NCBI RefSeq assembly: GCF_016908655.1
Contig: NZ_JAFBEI010000003.1
Coordinates: forward strand, 1-64,000
DNA from: Streptococcus saliviloxodontae
GTDB taxonomy: Bacteria > Bacillota > Bacilli > Lactobacillales > Streptococcaceae
Reading direction: 5' to 3'
DNA length: 64,000 nucleotides
Numbering within the stretch: the stretch's first letter is position 1; every line of letters starts with the position of its first letter. Below the pieces are notes generated by a model, which saw only the letters and a list, made by a program, of their open reading frames with translations, was not told where the DNA came from and did not search any database. Below are positions 38,306 to 46,145 of the stretch, piece after piece. The position numbers were made by a program, and so were the translations under genes.

Positions 38306-38333
38306 ATTATACACCTTTCACCTTAAATTGCAA
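38306..38333 (-). promoter_or_regulatory. trp operon promoter
   Basis: On the minus strand TTGCAA (38328-38333) and TATAAT (38306-38311) are 16 bases apart, directly before the T-box. Confidence 0.7.
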
Positions 38334-38482
38334 GGTATTTTCGATATTTTCTGAAAAATGCAAAGGCTTTCTAGTTTATTCCAGACCAAATACCCAAATA
38401 AAACAGATAATAAGGGAAAACGGCATCAATATAAAATGAAATTAATTCTCCTCGTTGTTTTAGGTAGTCACTAGTCTAAGAT

Positions 38483-39109
38483 TTAGATACCTAAAAAATT
38501 TTTCATTCTTAAATAAGACTCCTCTTCACCCACAAAGTAAACGATATCTCCTTTTTCCAATGTTTGATAAGGACTAGGTGAAATCAATAACTCATTACCT
38601 CGCTCAATCCCTACAATTGTAGCACTTGTATGACTCCATACATTGAGTTCACCTAACTGCTTACCGAGGTATACTACACTTTCTGTTATCTTCAAACTAT
38701 AGGGTTCTAGTGGGTATTTCTTGTGGACGCGTTTTGTTTGATCTAAGTAAACCGTTACCATACCACGAAGTTCTTTCATAAGAAGGTCTTGTTGGTCTAA
38801 TTTATCCAGTATCTTATCTTTCTGGTTGTTCAGAGAATGGGTTGCTTCAAAATTTTCTAAAAATTCATTTGCTCTCTCTTTAGATAGTACCGTAGCTCCA
38901 CTCCCATGTTTAATGGATACAATGTGTAAGTCAGCTAAAATGTTCAAAGCTTTTCTAGTTGTCTCAGGAGAAACTCCAAACATACTTGATAAGGTTGATC
39001 TTGACTTGATACTTTCTCCAACAGGATAATCTCCAGCAACTATACGTTGCGCAATACCCACAGCTATCTGTTGATACTTAGACGCTTTAACCATTTTTCG
39101 ATTAGGCAT
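38483..39109 (-). CDS. BusR-like transcriptional regulator (GntR-type HTH plus RCK_C domain)
   Basis: Residues about 10-75 form a GntR-type winged helix (KYQQIAVGIAQRIVAGDYPV, MFGVSPETTRKALNIL, IKHGSGATV). A coiled segment follows (about 90-120), and a C-terminal RCK_C/TrkA_C domain (about 130-208) ends with EKGDIVYFVGEEESYLRM. This layout and the 208-residue length match BusR, the c-di-AMP-responsive repressor of the glycine-betaine importer busAB. No bus genes are adjacent here. GAGGAG lies six bases before the ATG. The osmolyte role is known for the family; its targets in this organism are not visible. Confidence 0.82.
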   Translation of the reverse strand: MPNRKMVKASKYQQIAVGIAQRIVAGDYPVGESIKSRSTLSSMFGVSPETTRKALNILADLHIVSIKHGSGATVLSKERANEFLENFEATHSLNNQKDKILDKLDQQDLLMKELRGMVTVYLDQTKRVHKKYPLEPYSLKITESVVYLGKQLGELNVWSHTSATIVGIERGNELLISPSPYQTLEKGDIVYFVGEEESYLRMKNFLGI

Positions 39110-39128
39110 ACTGTTCTCCTCACTGAAA

Positions 39129-39155
39129 AGAAACTGTATTAAAAAATCAGTTTCT
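39129..39155. promoter_or_regulatory. Inverted repeat just before the BusR-like gene
   Basis: AGAAACTG at 39129-39136 pairs with CAGTTTCT at 39148-39155. T-runs follow it on both strands (six on plus, four on minus). It ends about 20 bases before the regulator ATG, so it could be an operator, an attenuator, or a terminator for plus-strand transcription. Confidence 0.45.
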
Positions 39156-39161
39156 TTTTTG

Positions 39162-39540
39162 TATTTAATAAAAATAAATTTAGGAAGTGGTTAGAACATC
39201 ATACTCAAAGATTTTTAAACTAACTCATCGGACTAATTGTCTCAAAATTTCCTTATACGATTCCTTCATTACCCTAGCCCCAGCGAAAAGACTTCGATTG
39301 CTACATCTGTTCTAGTAAAATTGGAAAGGTGAGCTTCGTCGAAATCAAACTATACTTGATGATCTTTTTAAATACAACAAATCCATCAATTAACAATACA
39401 ATCACTAGATTTTATTAGTATCCTTTAGTTTATTACAGTTCTCATTCACTTCCATTAATTGATAGTCTATCTATATTTTATCATATTTTTTCTAAAGTCA
39501 GCAACTTGAATTCTCCTATGATATTTCAATTAAACATCAA
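39162..39540. other. AT-rich intergenic stretch without a recognisable gene
   Basis: About 380 bases between the BusR-like gene and the Gls24 operon terminator. I see no open frame with an RBS, no RNA gene and no clear repeat; parts could be the remains of a lost gene. Confidence 0.5.
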
Positions 39541-39570
39541 AAGCATGTAGCCATTTTTAGACTACATGCC
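39541..39570 (-). terminator. Terminator of the Gls24/Asp23 operon
   Basis: On the minus strand GCATGTAG pairs with CTACATGC, followed by TTTT, about 120 bases after the 40-residue membrane-peptide gene. Confidence 0.7.
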
Positions 39571-39687
39571 TTCACTTAATCCAATTTCAAAGTGTCTCAT
39601 TATTAACCGAAGCGAGTTGTGATTATTAGAGTATTTTACCTGTTTTATTTATAGATTTACCATACTACCAAGAAAATAGGTTGTAAA

Positions 39688-39810
39688 TTATTGATGGTGT
39701 TTACGATCTCGGATAATACTATAAATGAATTGAAGTAAGGGAATTAATACTCCAATAAACTGTATAATGGTTCCAATTTTCCCTCTTTTCCTTTTATTCA
39801 ATTTAAACAT
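39688..39810 (-). CDS. Small membrane protein of 40 residues at the end of the Gls24 operon
   Basis: A strong GAGGAGG lies seven bases before an ATG that opens a 40-codon frame. The product starts with a very basic stretch (MFKLNKRKRGK), has one membrane segment (IGTIIQFIGVLIPLLQFIYS) and ends IIRDRKHHQ. I do not recognise a family. The strong RBS and its position 53 bases after the second Gls24 gene, before the operon terminator, suggest it is translated with the envelope-stress genes. A membrane anchor or toxin-like peptide are possible readings; neither is supported by homology. Confidence 0.6.
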   Translation of the reverse strand: MFKLNKRKRGKIGTIIQFIGVLIPLLQFIYSIIRDRKHHQ

Positions 39811-39863
39811 GACACACCTCCTCAACTCTTATAAAGTAGTCAGACTAAGCATACTAAACTTCT

Positions 39864-40406
39864 TTATTTAACCCGCGACTCTTCAATCTGAGCCTTAACT
39901 TTATCAGTTGTATTTGAAATGGCTTCTCCGGCTTTGGCAGATTGTTCTGAGACAAACTCACCAGTCGCTCTTCCAGCCTCTGTTACGCGATCTTGCAAGG
40001 TTACTTGTGACGCTTCAAATTCTTCCTTAGTCTGAATATCCACAACAGCTACATTAACTTCGACAACTTCAAGATGTGTCATTTCAAGTACTCGCTCTGA
40101 AATGATTGCTTTGATGTTATCAACTATTGCAGGAATATCTTTCCCGTATTCTGTAACAATTTTCAAATCTGTTGCAACTTGTTTTGTTCCAACTTCAACA
40201 TGAATCCCTTCAGTGACATCTTCACTATTTACAACTTTATTTTTAAGATTAGTGAAGAAACCACCATTTACAGCCAATAAACCATCAACTGTCTCCAATG
40301 ATTTACCGATGATTTTTTCAATCACTTTATTCTCATATGTGATATCACCTTTAAGTGCAGATGTTCCATGTGCTTGTTTTTCAGTATTTTTTTTAGTTTC
40401 AGTCAT
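39864..40406 (-). CDS. Asp23/Gls24 family envelope stress protein (second paralogue)
   Basis: The family comprises abundant membrane-associated stress proteins; Gls24 is linked to stress and bile resistance in enterococci and Asp23 is anchored by AmaP in staphylococci. The 180-residue protein has the Asp23 core (residues about 20-125: ITYENKVIEKIIGKSLETVD, GLLAVNGGFF, VEVGTKQVATDLKIV, VVEVNVAVVDIQT). It ends in a helical tail with ATGEFVSEQSAKAGEAI. It is clearly a paralogue of the gene at 40744-41247 in the same operon. Confidence 0.92.
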   Translation of the reverse strand: MTETKKNTEKQAHGTSALKGDITYENKVIEKIIGKSLETVDGLLAVNGGFFTNLKNKVVNSEDVTEGIHVEVGTKQVATDLKIVTEYGKDIPAIVDNIKAIISERVLEMTHLEVVEVNVAVVDIQTKEEFEASQVTLQDRVTEAGRATGEFVSEQSAKAGEAISNTTDKVKAQIEESRVK

Positions 40407-40466
40407 AATAGTTACCTCTTTCTCCTCGTATCTTTGATAAGCTACGTCATGTTATTAAAACACAAC

Positions 40467-40664
40467 TTATCTTTTGTCTTTTAGGCCTTCAACAGCACCT
40501 TTGACAGTATCTTTGACATCTTCAACAAATTCTTTAGCTTTTCCAGAAAGTTTTTCAACTTTTCCTTCTGACTCAGTCTCTTTATCTCCTGTCAATTTAC
40601 CGAATCCCTCTTTCAAAGAGCCTTTTACTTGATCTAATTTTGCATCAAATTTTTCTTCAGACAT
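40467..40664 (-). CDS. CsbD family stress protein
   Basis: This 65-residue, very hydrophilic and helical protein matches the CsbD family, small stress-induced proteins of unknown mechanism. It contains the typical pattern [20 protein letters not shown] followed by [20 protein letters not shown]. It lies between the two Asp23/Gls24 paralogues on the minus strand, which fits a general stress operon. Confidence 0.92.
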   Translation of the reverse strand: MSEEKFDAKLDQVKGSLKEGFGKLTGDKETESEGKVEKLSGKAKEFVEDVKDTVKGAVEGLKDKR

Positions 40665-40743
40665 AACGTTTACCTCATTTTCTACTTACAACTCTTATTA
40701 CATTTATCAAACTAACTTATTAGTATTTGAACACTAAACTCTC

Positions 40744-41247
40744 CTAAATAACTCGTGGTTCTTCTTTTTCAGTCAAACTCCCTATGCTATCTGTTGCTTT
40801 ATTGTATTGGTCACTTGCGAATTCTCCTGTTGCTTGCGCTACACCTGTCACACGGTCCTGCAAACTAACCTTATCTGTATCAAACTGCTCACGCGTTTTA
40901 ATATCAACCACATTAACATTGACCTCAACAACATCAAGGTCTGTCATTCGTTTGACTTCACGTTCAATCACTTCTTTAATGTCTTGGTAAATTTTAGGAA
41001 CATTTTTTTGGTATTCTGCAATAATATCAAGGTCTACAGCGACTTGTTTTTGACCAACTTCAACATTGACACCATCGCGAGTCGTATCAGTATTAACTAA
41101 TTTATCTTTGATATTAGAGAAGAAGCCACCATCAGCCTGAAGAAGACCATCAACAGAATTTAGTGCAATTCCTACAATTTTCTCAATGACTTTATCTTCA
41201 TAAGTTAATTGGCCTTTTATAGTAGTATTTTTATCTTGAGTTGTCAT
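40744..41247 (-). CDS. Asp23/Gls24 family envelope stress protein (first paralogue)
   Basis: The Asp23 core covers residues about 15-120 (LTYEDKVIEKIVGIALNSVD, GLLQADGGFFSNIKDKL, NVEVGQKQVAVDLDI, VVEVNVNVVDIKT), with a shorter helical tail than its paralogue. Two ATG codons lie six bases apart; the second has GAGGA seven bases upstream and gives about 167 residues. It follows the DUF2273 gene by 18 bases; amaP, DUF2273 and Asp23 in this order form a known membrane-anchoring module. Confidence 0.92.
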   Translation of the reverse strand: MTTQDKNTTIKGQLTYEDKVIEKIVGIALNSVDGLLQADGGFFSNIKDKLVNTDTTRDGVNVEVGQKQVAVDLDIIAEYQKNVPKIYQDIKEVIEREVKRMTDLDVVEVNVNVVDIKTREQFDTDKVSLQDRVTGVAQATGEFASDQYNKATDSIGSLTEKEEPRVI

Positions 41248-41265
41248 AGTCATTTCCTCTTTCTA

Positions 41266-41460
41266 TTATTTCTTAAATAAATTATCCAAGATGTCTCGTC
41301 GTTCTATAAATATAGCTAAGTAAATTCCTAGCGCTATAAAAACTAGAATTAAGATGGTCTTAAATAAGCCATAAGTTACCAAGAGAACCGCAAAGATTAA
41401 TCCTAGCAAACCTCCAACAATTGGGTAACGATATTTTTTTAATAAAGTCATCACATCCAT
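41266..41460 (-). CDS. DUF2273 small membrane protein
   Basis: The 64-residue protein has two hydrophobic segments (YPIVGGLLGLIFAVLLVTYG and ILVFIALGIYLAIFI) flanked by charged ends, as in DUF2273 proteins next to asp23. A GTG directly after the amaP stop would add three residues; the ATG is preceded by GGTGG at five bases. A role as a membrane partner of Asp23/AmaP is inferred from the conserved neighbourhood. Confidence 0.88.
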   Translation of the reverse strand: MDVMTLLKKYRYPIVGGLLGLIFAVLLVTYGLFKTILILVFIALGIYLAIFIERRDILDNLFKK

Positions 41461-41469
41461 CTTATCCAC

Positions 41470-42060
41470 CTACTCTACACGACTTGAGGTCGTTTTTTCT
41501 TTTTCTTCAATGTGCTTAACAAGAACCGTGAAATCAACTAGCTTATCAATACCAAAAAATTGCTCTAAACCATGATGGATATCCTGCTCTAGTTGAATTG
41601 ATTTCTCAATGGCATTTATCCTTGGAATCATTCGCCCCGATACTGATACTTTGAATTTTTTTCGATACATTTTAACATCAACTTTAGGAGATGCCATTAC
41701 TCCTTGACCCACTACAATGGACTTAACATAACCTTCGATTGCTGATTTTTTAAGTTTTAAAGAACCTGAGTTTGACTTATCTAGCGTAAGCTCACTATAA
41801 GTTCTTGGCCAAAAAATAATTAATATCAGAGCAATTACAATAAATACTACAATGATAATAGGACCCCAGAAAAAATAATTTCCTAAAATATCAGATAGAA
41901 CATCTTGTCCAAAAGAATAGTCAAATTTCAAAGAAGCTAATTGATCTGCAATGTCTTTCGGAACGCTTGCCTGGTCCAAATACATATAGCTAACCGATAA
42001 TAAAAAACTGATTAAAATGAGACCTAGGATAACCGACAATGTTTTAGACAGCTTCGTCAT
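41470..42060 (-). CDS. amaP: Alkaline shock response membrane anchor protein AmaP
   Basis: AmaP holds Asp23 at the membrane in Staphylococcus. This 196-residue homologue has two membrane helices, about residues 8-28 (TLSVILGLILISFLLSVSYM) and 62-88 (FWGPIIIVVFIVIALILII), and a cytosolic domain with SAIEGYVKSIVVGQGVMASP and KVDVKMYRKKFKVSVSGRM. It is second in the operon after glsB and is directly followed by the DUF2273 gene. Confidence 0.9.
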   Translation of the reverse strand: MTKLSKTLSVILGLILISFLLSVSYMYLDQASVPKDIADQLASLKFDYSFGQDVLSDILGNYFFWGPIIIVVFIVIALILIIFWPRTYSELTLDKSNSGSLKLKKSAIEGYVKSIVVGQGVMASPKVDVKMYRKKFKVSVSGRMIPRINAIEKSIQLEQDIHHGLEQFFGIDKLVDFTVLVKHIEEKEKTTSSRVE

Positions 42061-42095
42061 CTTAATCTCCTCCTTGAATTTCTTTTTTAATAAGA

Positions 42096-42335
42096 CTAAT
42101 CACGTCGTGACAAGAAGAATGAGACCACTGCTACAACAATAACCGCTCCGATAATAGAAGGAATCAAAGCCATACCAGCCAGACTTGGTCCCCAAGTTCC
42201 AAAGAGAAGTTGCCCTACATAGGAACCAATCAATCCTGCAAAAATATTTGCAATCCACCCCATTGAGCCACCTTTTTTAGTAAGAGTCCCTGCAATCACA
42301 CCAATTAGTGCACCAACTAAAATTGTCCATAACAT
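42096..42335 (-). CDS. GlsB/YeaQ/YmgE family stress membrane protein
   Basis: Also called transglycosylase-associated proteins, these are small stress-induced membrane proteins without a proven enzyme activity. The 79-residue product starts MLWTILVGALIGVIAGTLTK, has the family G-rich motif (GWIANIFAGLIGSYVGQLL) and three hydrophobic segments. An upstream ATG adds 14 residues but lacks an RBS; the chosen start has GGAGG eight bases before it. It is the first gene of the Gls24 operon. Confidence 0.9.
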   Translation of the reverse strand: MLWTILVGALIGVIAGTLTKKGGSMGWIANIFAGLIGSYVGQLLFGTWGPSLAGMALIPSIIGAVIVVAVVSFFLSRRD

Positions 42336-42390
42336 AATCTTTTCCTCCGAAAATTCTATAAGCGTTTGTTTCACCAAAAACGAAACAAAG

Positions 42391-42420
42391 TGACAATATT
42401 TATTTTTTTTTATATTGTCA
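42391..42420. promoter_or_regulatory. Inverted repeat at the start of the Gls24 operon transcript
   Basis: TGACAATAT and ATATTGTCA form perfect 9-bp arms around an A/T tract. The element abuts the -10 of the operon promoter, so the transcript should begin within it. It could be an operator or a 5' stem that stabilises the mRNA. Confidence 0.5.
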
Positions 42421-42447
42421 TTATAACATGGGATAGAAAATAGTCAA
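42420..42447 (-). promoter_or_regulatory. Promoter of the Gls24/Asp23 operon
   Basis: On the minus strand TTGACT (42442-42447) and TATAAT (42420-42425) are 16 bases apart with an extended -10 (TGTTATAAT). It looks like a strong vegetative-type promoter. Confidence 0.75.
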
Positions 42448-42570
42448 ATAAAACGTTTTCTTTTTATATTTTTATAAAACTTGCTGTCTCAACCTTTGAA
42501 ATATAGACATTCATAAACACAGAAGACATCCCCTAAACTTCTACTCTCAACCCCTAGCTTCCTTATAATC

Positions 42571-42620
42571 AAAAAAATCACTTCAATCCCTAGAAACTTC
42601 GTCTAAGAATTGAAATGATT
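42571..42620 (-). terminator. Terminator of the ABC/two-component operon
   Basis: On the minus strand ATCATTTCAAT pairs with ATTGAAGTGAT (one mismatch) and is followed by TTTTTTT, 34 bases after the response regulator stop. Confidence 0.7.
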
Positions 42621-42653
42621 AACAGTTATTTAAAATAATCAATAAGCTCAGTC

Positions 42654-43256
42654 TCAGTCCAACCATCCCTTATCACGCGCCTTGGTCATGGCTTCAATCC
42701 GTGTTCCGACCGATAACTTATTAAAGATTGAAGAGACATAATTGCGGACCGTTCCGTTTGATAAAAACAGTGCTGCTGCGATCTCTTTGTTGGTCAAACC
42801 CTGACTAAGCAAGTCTAAGACCTTTTGTTCTTGCAAACTGAGTGGGTTAGGATCCACAAAAAGACTTTCCATCAATTCTGGCGAATACTCTTTTTGTCCT
42901 GCCATGACTTTTGAGATTGTCCCCATTAGCTCAGCCGTCGAGCGGTCTTTTAACACATAGGCATCAACACCAGCTTTTACAGCTCTTTGAAAATACCCTG
43001 TCCGCTTGAAAGTCGTCACGATGATGATTTTTAAGTCAGGCTTATTTTTCTTAGACCAGTCTAGGACATCCAGACCCGATAAGTCGGGCATTTCAACGTC
43101 TAAGATAGCCAAATCTACCGCTTCTTTTTCCAGCAGTCGCTGCGCCTCTAAGCCTGTCCCAGCTTGAAAAATCTCATCAATCTCTTCCTCCATCAACAGG
43201 AGCTGGCACATGGCATCTCTGAGCATGGCCTGGTCTTCTGCCACTAATAACTTCAT
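42654..43256 (-). CDS. NarL/LuxR-family response regulator
   Basis: The receiver domain (residues 1-115) has acidic pocket residues at the N-terminus (LLVAEDQAM), the phospho-acceptor Asp in [16 protein letters not shown], the conserved Thr in IIVTTF and the Lys in VLKDRS. A LuxR-type HTH follows at about 140-200 ([20 protein letters not shown], then [10 protein letters not shown]). At 200 residues it is a standard member. It overlaps the kinase stop by four bases and is last in a four-gene ABC-TCS operon; a cluster of TGTCAT repeats before the operon could be its binding site. Confidence 0.93.
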   Translation of the reverse strand: MKLLVAEDQAMLRDAMCQLLLMEEEIDEIFQAGTGLEAQRLLEKEAVDLAILDVEMPDLSGLDVLDWSKKNKPDLKIIIVTTFKRTGYFQRAVKAGVDAYVLKDRSTAELMGTISKVMAGQKEYSPELMESLFVDPNPLSLQEQKVLDLLSQGLTNKEIAAALFLSNGTVRNYVSSIFNKLSVGTRIEAMTKARDKGWLD

Positions 43257-44350
43257 TCCCTTACTCCTTCAGACAAAACAACCTCAATCGGAGTAGGATT
43301 TTTCAAGGACGTCACCGAAACCTCTCCCTTGACCAATTGCAGACGCTCTTTGATAGAATACAACTCCTGACCGGTCAGGTCTTTAAAACCACAGCCATCA
43401 TCTGTCATAGACACATGGACGCCCTTATCACGCCAAACAGTCAAACGAGCTGACTTGGCCTGACTGTGTTTGATGATATTATTGGTCAATTCTCTCACAA
43501 TCATAACCAAACTAGACTGTAAGACAGGCGATAAAGTCTGACTATCCAGATGATTGTCAATCGTCAAGTCAATCGCAGACTGCGAAAACATGTCCTCTAA
43601 AATCCTCAACTCCTCTGAGAAGCTACGGTATTTGAGATTGCTGACAATGCTTCTAACCTCCTGCATGGACTGGCGACTGATGTGGTTTATCTCCTGCAAT
43701 TCTTTTTGAACCGCAGTCAGATTTTCCTTCTCCAACTGCTTGAGTGCCAACTCTGTCTTCAAGGTCATCATAGCAAAAGTGTGTCCCAGACTGTCATGTA
43801 AATCACGTCCAATCCGATTACGCTCATTTTCAGCAGCTAAAAGATTGATGGTCTGGTGTTGTTGAAAAATGACTTTCTCTTGCTTGTCACGCTCTCGCTC
43901 CCTTGTCCAATAAAAGACGAGAGTAAAATTGATAAGTGGTAGCAAAATAGCCATGATACGAGAACCAAAATCTGCTCCCCAAATCAAGGTCAGCAGGGTT
44001 ATCAAGAAATTGGCAAAAAGAAATGAGAGATAACGATATGACCTGATAGTGTCTTCAAACCGATAAACCAAGAGATTAACTGTATAAAAGAAAAACCACA
44101 TCATGCCACCATTAACCGCCAATGTCATAAACACGATATAGGCTAACAGATAAGTCCAGACAACATTAGTTAGCCAAGTTACTCTCGCATGAATGATGTA
44201 AAGATAAGAGACTAAAAAGAGCGAACTAGGTAATAGTGTCCACAAGGGATACTGGAAATAAAAAGGTCCCGTAAATGGAAATACCATGAAAATCAAGGGC
44301 ATATAATATAAGGGATGCTCCCATTTGATTTTCTTAATATAAGAAATCAT
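43253..44350 (-). CDS. DesK/NarX-type sensor histidine kinase (HisKA_3)
   Basis: The 365-residue protein has about five N-terminal membrane segments with short loops, then a HisKA_3 dimerisation helix with the phospho-acceptor His in [15 protein letters not shown]. The HATPase domain has N box [11 protein letters not shown] and [10 protein letters not shown]. The absence of a large extracellular domain suggests sensing in or at the membrane, as in kinases linked to ABC exporters. It lies between the permease and the regulator, with four-base overlaps on both sides. Confidence 0.92.
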   Translation of the reverse strand: MISYIKKIKWEHPLYYMPLIFMVFPFTGPFYFQYPLWTLLPSSLFLVSYLYIIHARVTWLTNVVWTYLLAYIVFMTLAVNGGMMWFFFYTVNLLVYRFEDTIRSYRYLSFLFANFLITLLTLIWGADFGSRIMAILLPLINFTLVFYWTRERERDKQEKVIFQQHQTINLLAAENERNRIGRDLHDSLGHTFAMMTLKTELALKQLEKENLTAVQKELQEINHISRQSMQEVRSIVSNLKYRSFSEELRILEDMFSQSAIDLTIDNHLDSQTLSPVLQSSLVMIVRELTNNIIKHSQAKSARLTVWRDKGVHVSMTDDGCGFKDLTGQELYSIKERLQLVKGEVSVTSLKNPTPIEVVLSEGVRE

Positions 44351-45081
44351 CCGTTAATCTCTCGTCTTTCTTTGATAAATAAGGCTAAACCTGCCACTAT
44401 TATAGCATAGATGAGCACGATCACAAATGACTGCCAGGCAAACACATTGTCCAAAGCAAACGCCTTTACCAAGTGATTGACATGATAGGTTGGTGTTAGT
44501 TTTGAAATAGCTTGTACCCAATCTGGAAATACCGATATTGGCATCCAAGAGCCACCTAAGATTGCCAAGCCCAAGAAAGTAATATTGGCTAAAACAGTCA
44601 TCAATTGTTGTGATTTAATCTGCGAAAATAACAGTCCAAAAGCTAAAAAGACCAAACCTGATAATAAGAGCAAAACGACTGACAAGAACCAACTTCGAAC
44701 TGGCATGGACACCTGTCTAAAGAAGAAACCAACAGTAAATGTCACAAGAATAGCAATCAAGAAATACACAAGTACACGAAGTACCTTAGCCAAATAATAA
44801 TAAGACATAGACAGTGGCGAATGCTCGATATAGGTCAAATAATGATCATTTTTATCGCTCTTGAGCATAGCAGGAAAGCTGAAGAAACCAAAGCTAGACA
44901 TGGAAAAAGCTGTCATGGTCAGCATATAACCTTTGATAAACAATTTTTGTTCCACTGGATTATCAGACATGGTCATACCTGAGTACAATAAAAAGAAGAA
45001 AACTGGTAATCCTATTGACAGAATAAAAACCTGCCAATTTCTCACTGTTGAAATCCATTCTATTTTCAATAAAGCTTTCAT
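44347..45081 (-). CDS. ABC-2 type transporter permease
   Basis: This membrane subunit of about 244 residues has six hydrophobic segments. The first is near residue 20 (VFILSIGLPVFFFLLYSG) and the last near the C-terminus (SFVIVLIYAIIVAGLALFI); the ABC-2 signature-like region FLGLAILGGSWMPISVFPDW lies between the fourth and last segments. The ATG overlaps the ATPase stop by one base (TGATG); a GTG one codon earlier is possible. It probably exports a lipid, peptide or drug with the adjacent ATPase. Confidence 0.88.
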   Translation of the reverse strand: MKALLKIEWISTVRNWQVFILSIGLPVFFFLLYSGMTMSDNPVEQKLFIKGYMLTMTAFSMSSFGFFSFPAMLKSDKNDHYLTYIEHSPLSMSYYYLAKVLRVLVYFLIAILVTFTVGFFFRQVSMPVRSWFLSVVLLLLSGLVFLAFGLLFSQIKSQQLMTVLANITFLGLAILGGSWMPISVFPDWVQAISKLTPTYHVNHLVKAFALDNVFAWQSFVIVLIYAIIVAGLALFIKERREING

Positions 45082-45956
45082 CACTTATCTCCTCTCGTTG
45101 TATCAAACAAACTATTTAGCAAGGTCTTGTTTTGAACTTCAATATCTGAAATACTGCAACCAGACTGCTGCAATTTTTCCCAGACACTTCCCAAGTCTTT
45201 TGTCATAAACTGAACCGTATCTCGACCTTGTTTAACATCATAAACATTCTTCAATCCAAGAACCAAGTTTTCGAAATCCAAGGAAAGAGTGACCTGCTTC
45301 TCACATTCTTCATTTCGCATGGCAAAAGGTGTTGTATCACGTATCAATTTACCTTGATTTAACACCAAAATCCGATCTGCCGTATGTTCAACTTCTTCAA
45401 TGTAATGACTGGAATAGACAATCGTTACGCCCTTTTTCTTTAAATCAGCGATAATTTCCCAAAAGTGTTGACGGGTTGTCGTATCCATCCCTGCTGTTGG
45501 TTCGTCTAAAAAGAGATAGTTTGGCTTTCCAATCAGACACAGCACAAAGGCTAACAAGCGTCTTTGCCCACCAGACAGATTATCTGCCAGTTGATGGTAT
45601 TGTAACGGACTAAAACCAAGTAAATCAACTATCTCTGACTCTCTTAAGCTATCACGGTGAATAGCCCTAAAAAAGGCAATTAACTCTTTGACCTTCAATC
45701 CTTTAGGAATGAGATTTTCTTGAGCTAGGTAGGCTATCTGCTCTTTATTTGCCCTCGATTTGGGAGCTTCATTGTCCACTAAAACAGTCCCCCTACTAGC
45801 AATCTTATCCCCCAACATACAAGACATAAGTGTCGTTTTCCCAGCACCATTCGGACCGATAAGAGCCAGACAGTCTCCTGCCTCAATCGTAAAACTAATA
45901 TCCGATAAAATAGGTTTGCCTTTAATCGCTTTCGATAAATGATCAACTGTAATCAT
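45081..45956 (-). CDS. ABC transporter ATP-binding protein (YvfR type)
   Basis: First gene of the ATPase-permease-kinase-regulator operon. Motifs are Walker A GPNGAGKTTLMSCM, the Q-loop YLAQENLIP, signature NLSGGQRRLLAFVL, Walker B YLFLDEPTAGMDT and the switch His in VYSSHYIEE. After the nucleotide-binding domain (to about 215) there is a C-terminal extension typical of ABC-2 exporters. The start at MITVDH has GGAGG six bases upstream; a second ATG two codons earlier overlaps the spacing. The order equals Bacillus yvfRSTU. Confidence 0.92.
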   Translation of the reverse strand: MITVDHLSKAIKGKPILSDISFTIEAGDCLALIGPNGAGKTTLMSCMLGDKIASRGTVLVDNEAPKSRANKEQIAYLAQENLIPKGLKVKELIAFFRAIHRDSLRESEIVDLLGFSPLQYHQLADNLSGGQRRLLAFVLCLIGKPNYLFLDEPTAGMDTTTRQHFWEIIADLKKKGVTIVYSSHYIEEVEHTADRILVLNQGKLIRDTTPFAMRNEECEKQVTLSLDFENLVLGLKNVYDVKQGRDTVQFMTKDLGSVWEKLQQSGCSISDIEVQNKTLLNSLFDTTRGDK

Positions 45957-46003
45957 CGTCATCCTCCCAAATTTCTATTGATAAGGCTATTTTATCATTA
46001 ACG

Positions 46004-46053
46004 ATGACAAGACATTAGCACTAACAGTCATGACATCACATGACATTTGTCAT
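46004..46053 (-). promoter_or_regulatory. Cluster of TGTCAT motifs upstream of the ABC/TCS operon
   Basis: ATGACA occurs on the plus strand at 46004, 46030 and 46040, and TGTCAT at 46048, so 46040-46053 is a perfect palindrome (ATGACA, two bases, TGTCAT). Two copies are 10 bases apart, one helical turn. The cluster lies just upstream of an extended -10-like TGATAAAAT at about 45993-46001, a typical activator position for a LuxR-type regulator. Confidence 0.5.
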
Positions 46054-46097
46054 AAAAGATAGAGACAAAATAAGAAAAATAAACCATCAAGAACATC

Positions 46098-46127
46098 AAA
46101 AAAACAAACCTACACAAGTAAGTTTGT
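46098..46127 (-). terminator. Terminator of the Ser-rich protein gene
   Basis: On the minus strand CAAACTTAC pairs with GTAGGTTTG (with one mismatch) and is followed by seven T's. Confidence 0.7.
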
Positions 46128-46145
46128 CTTCTAATTGACATTTGA

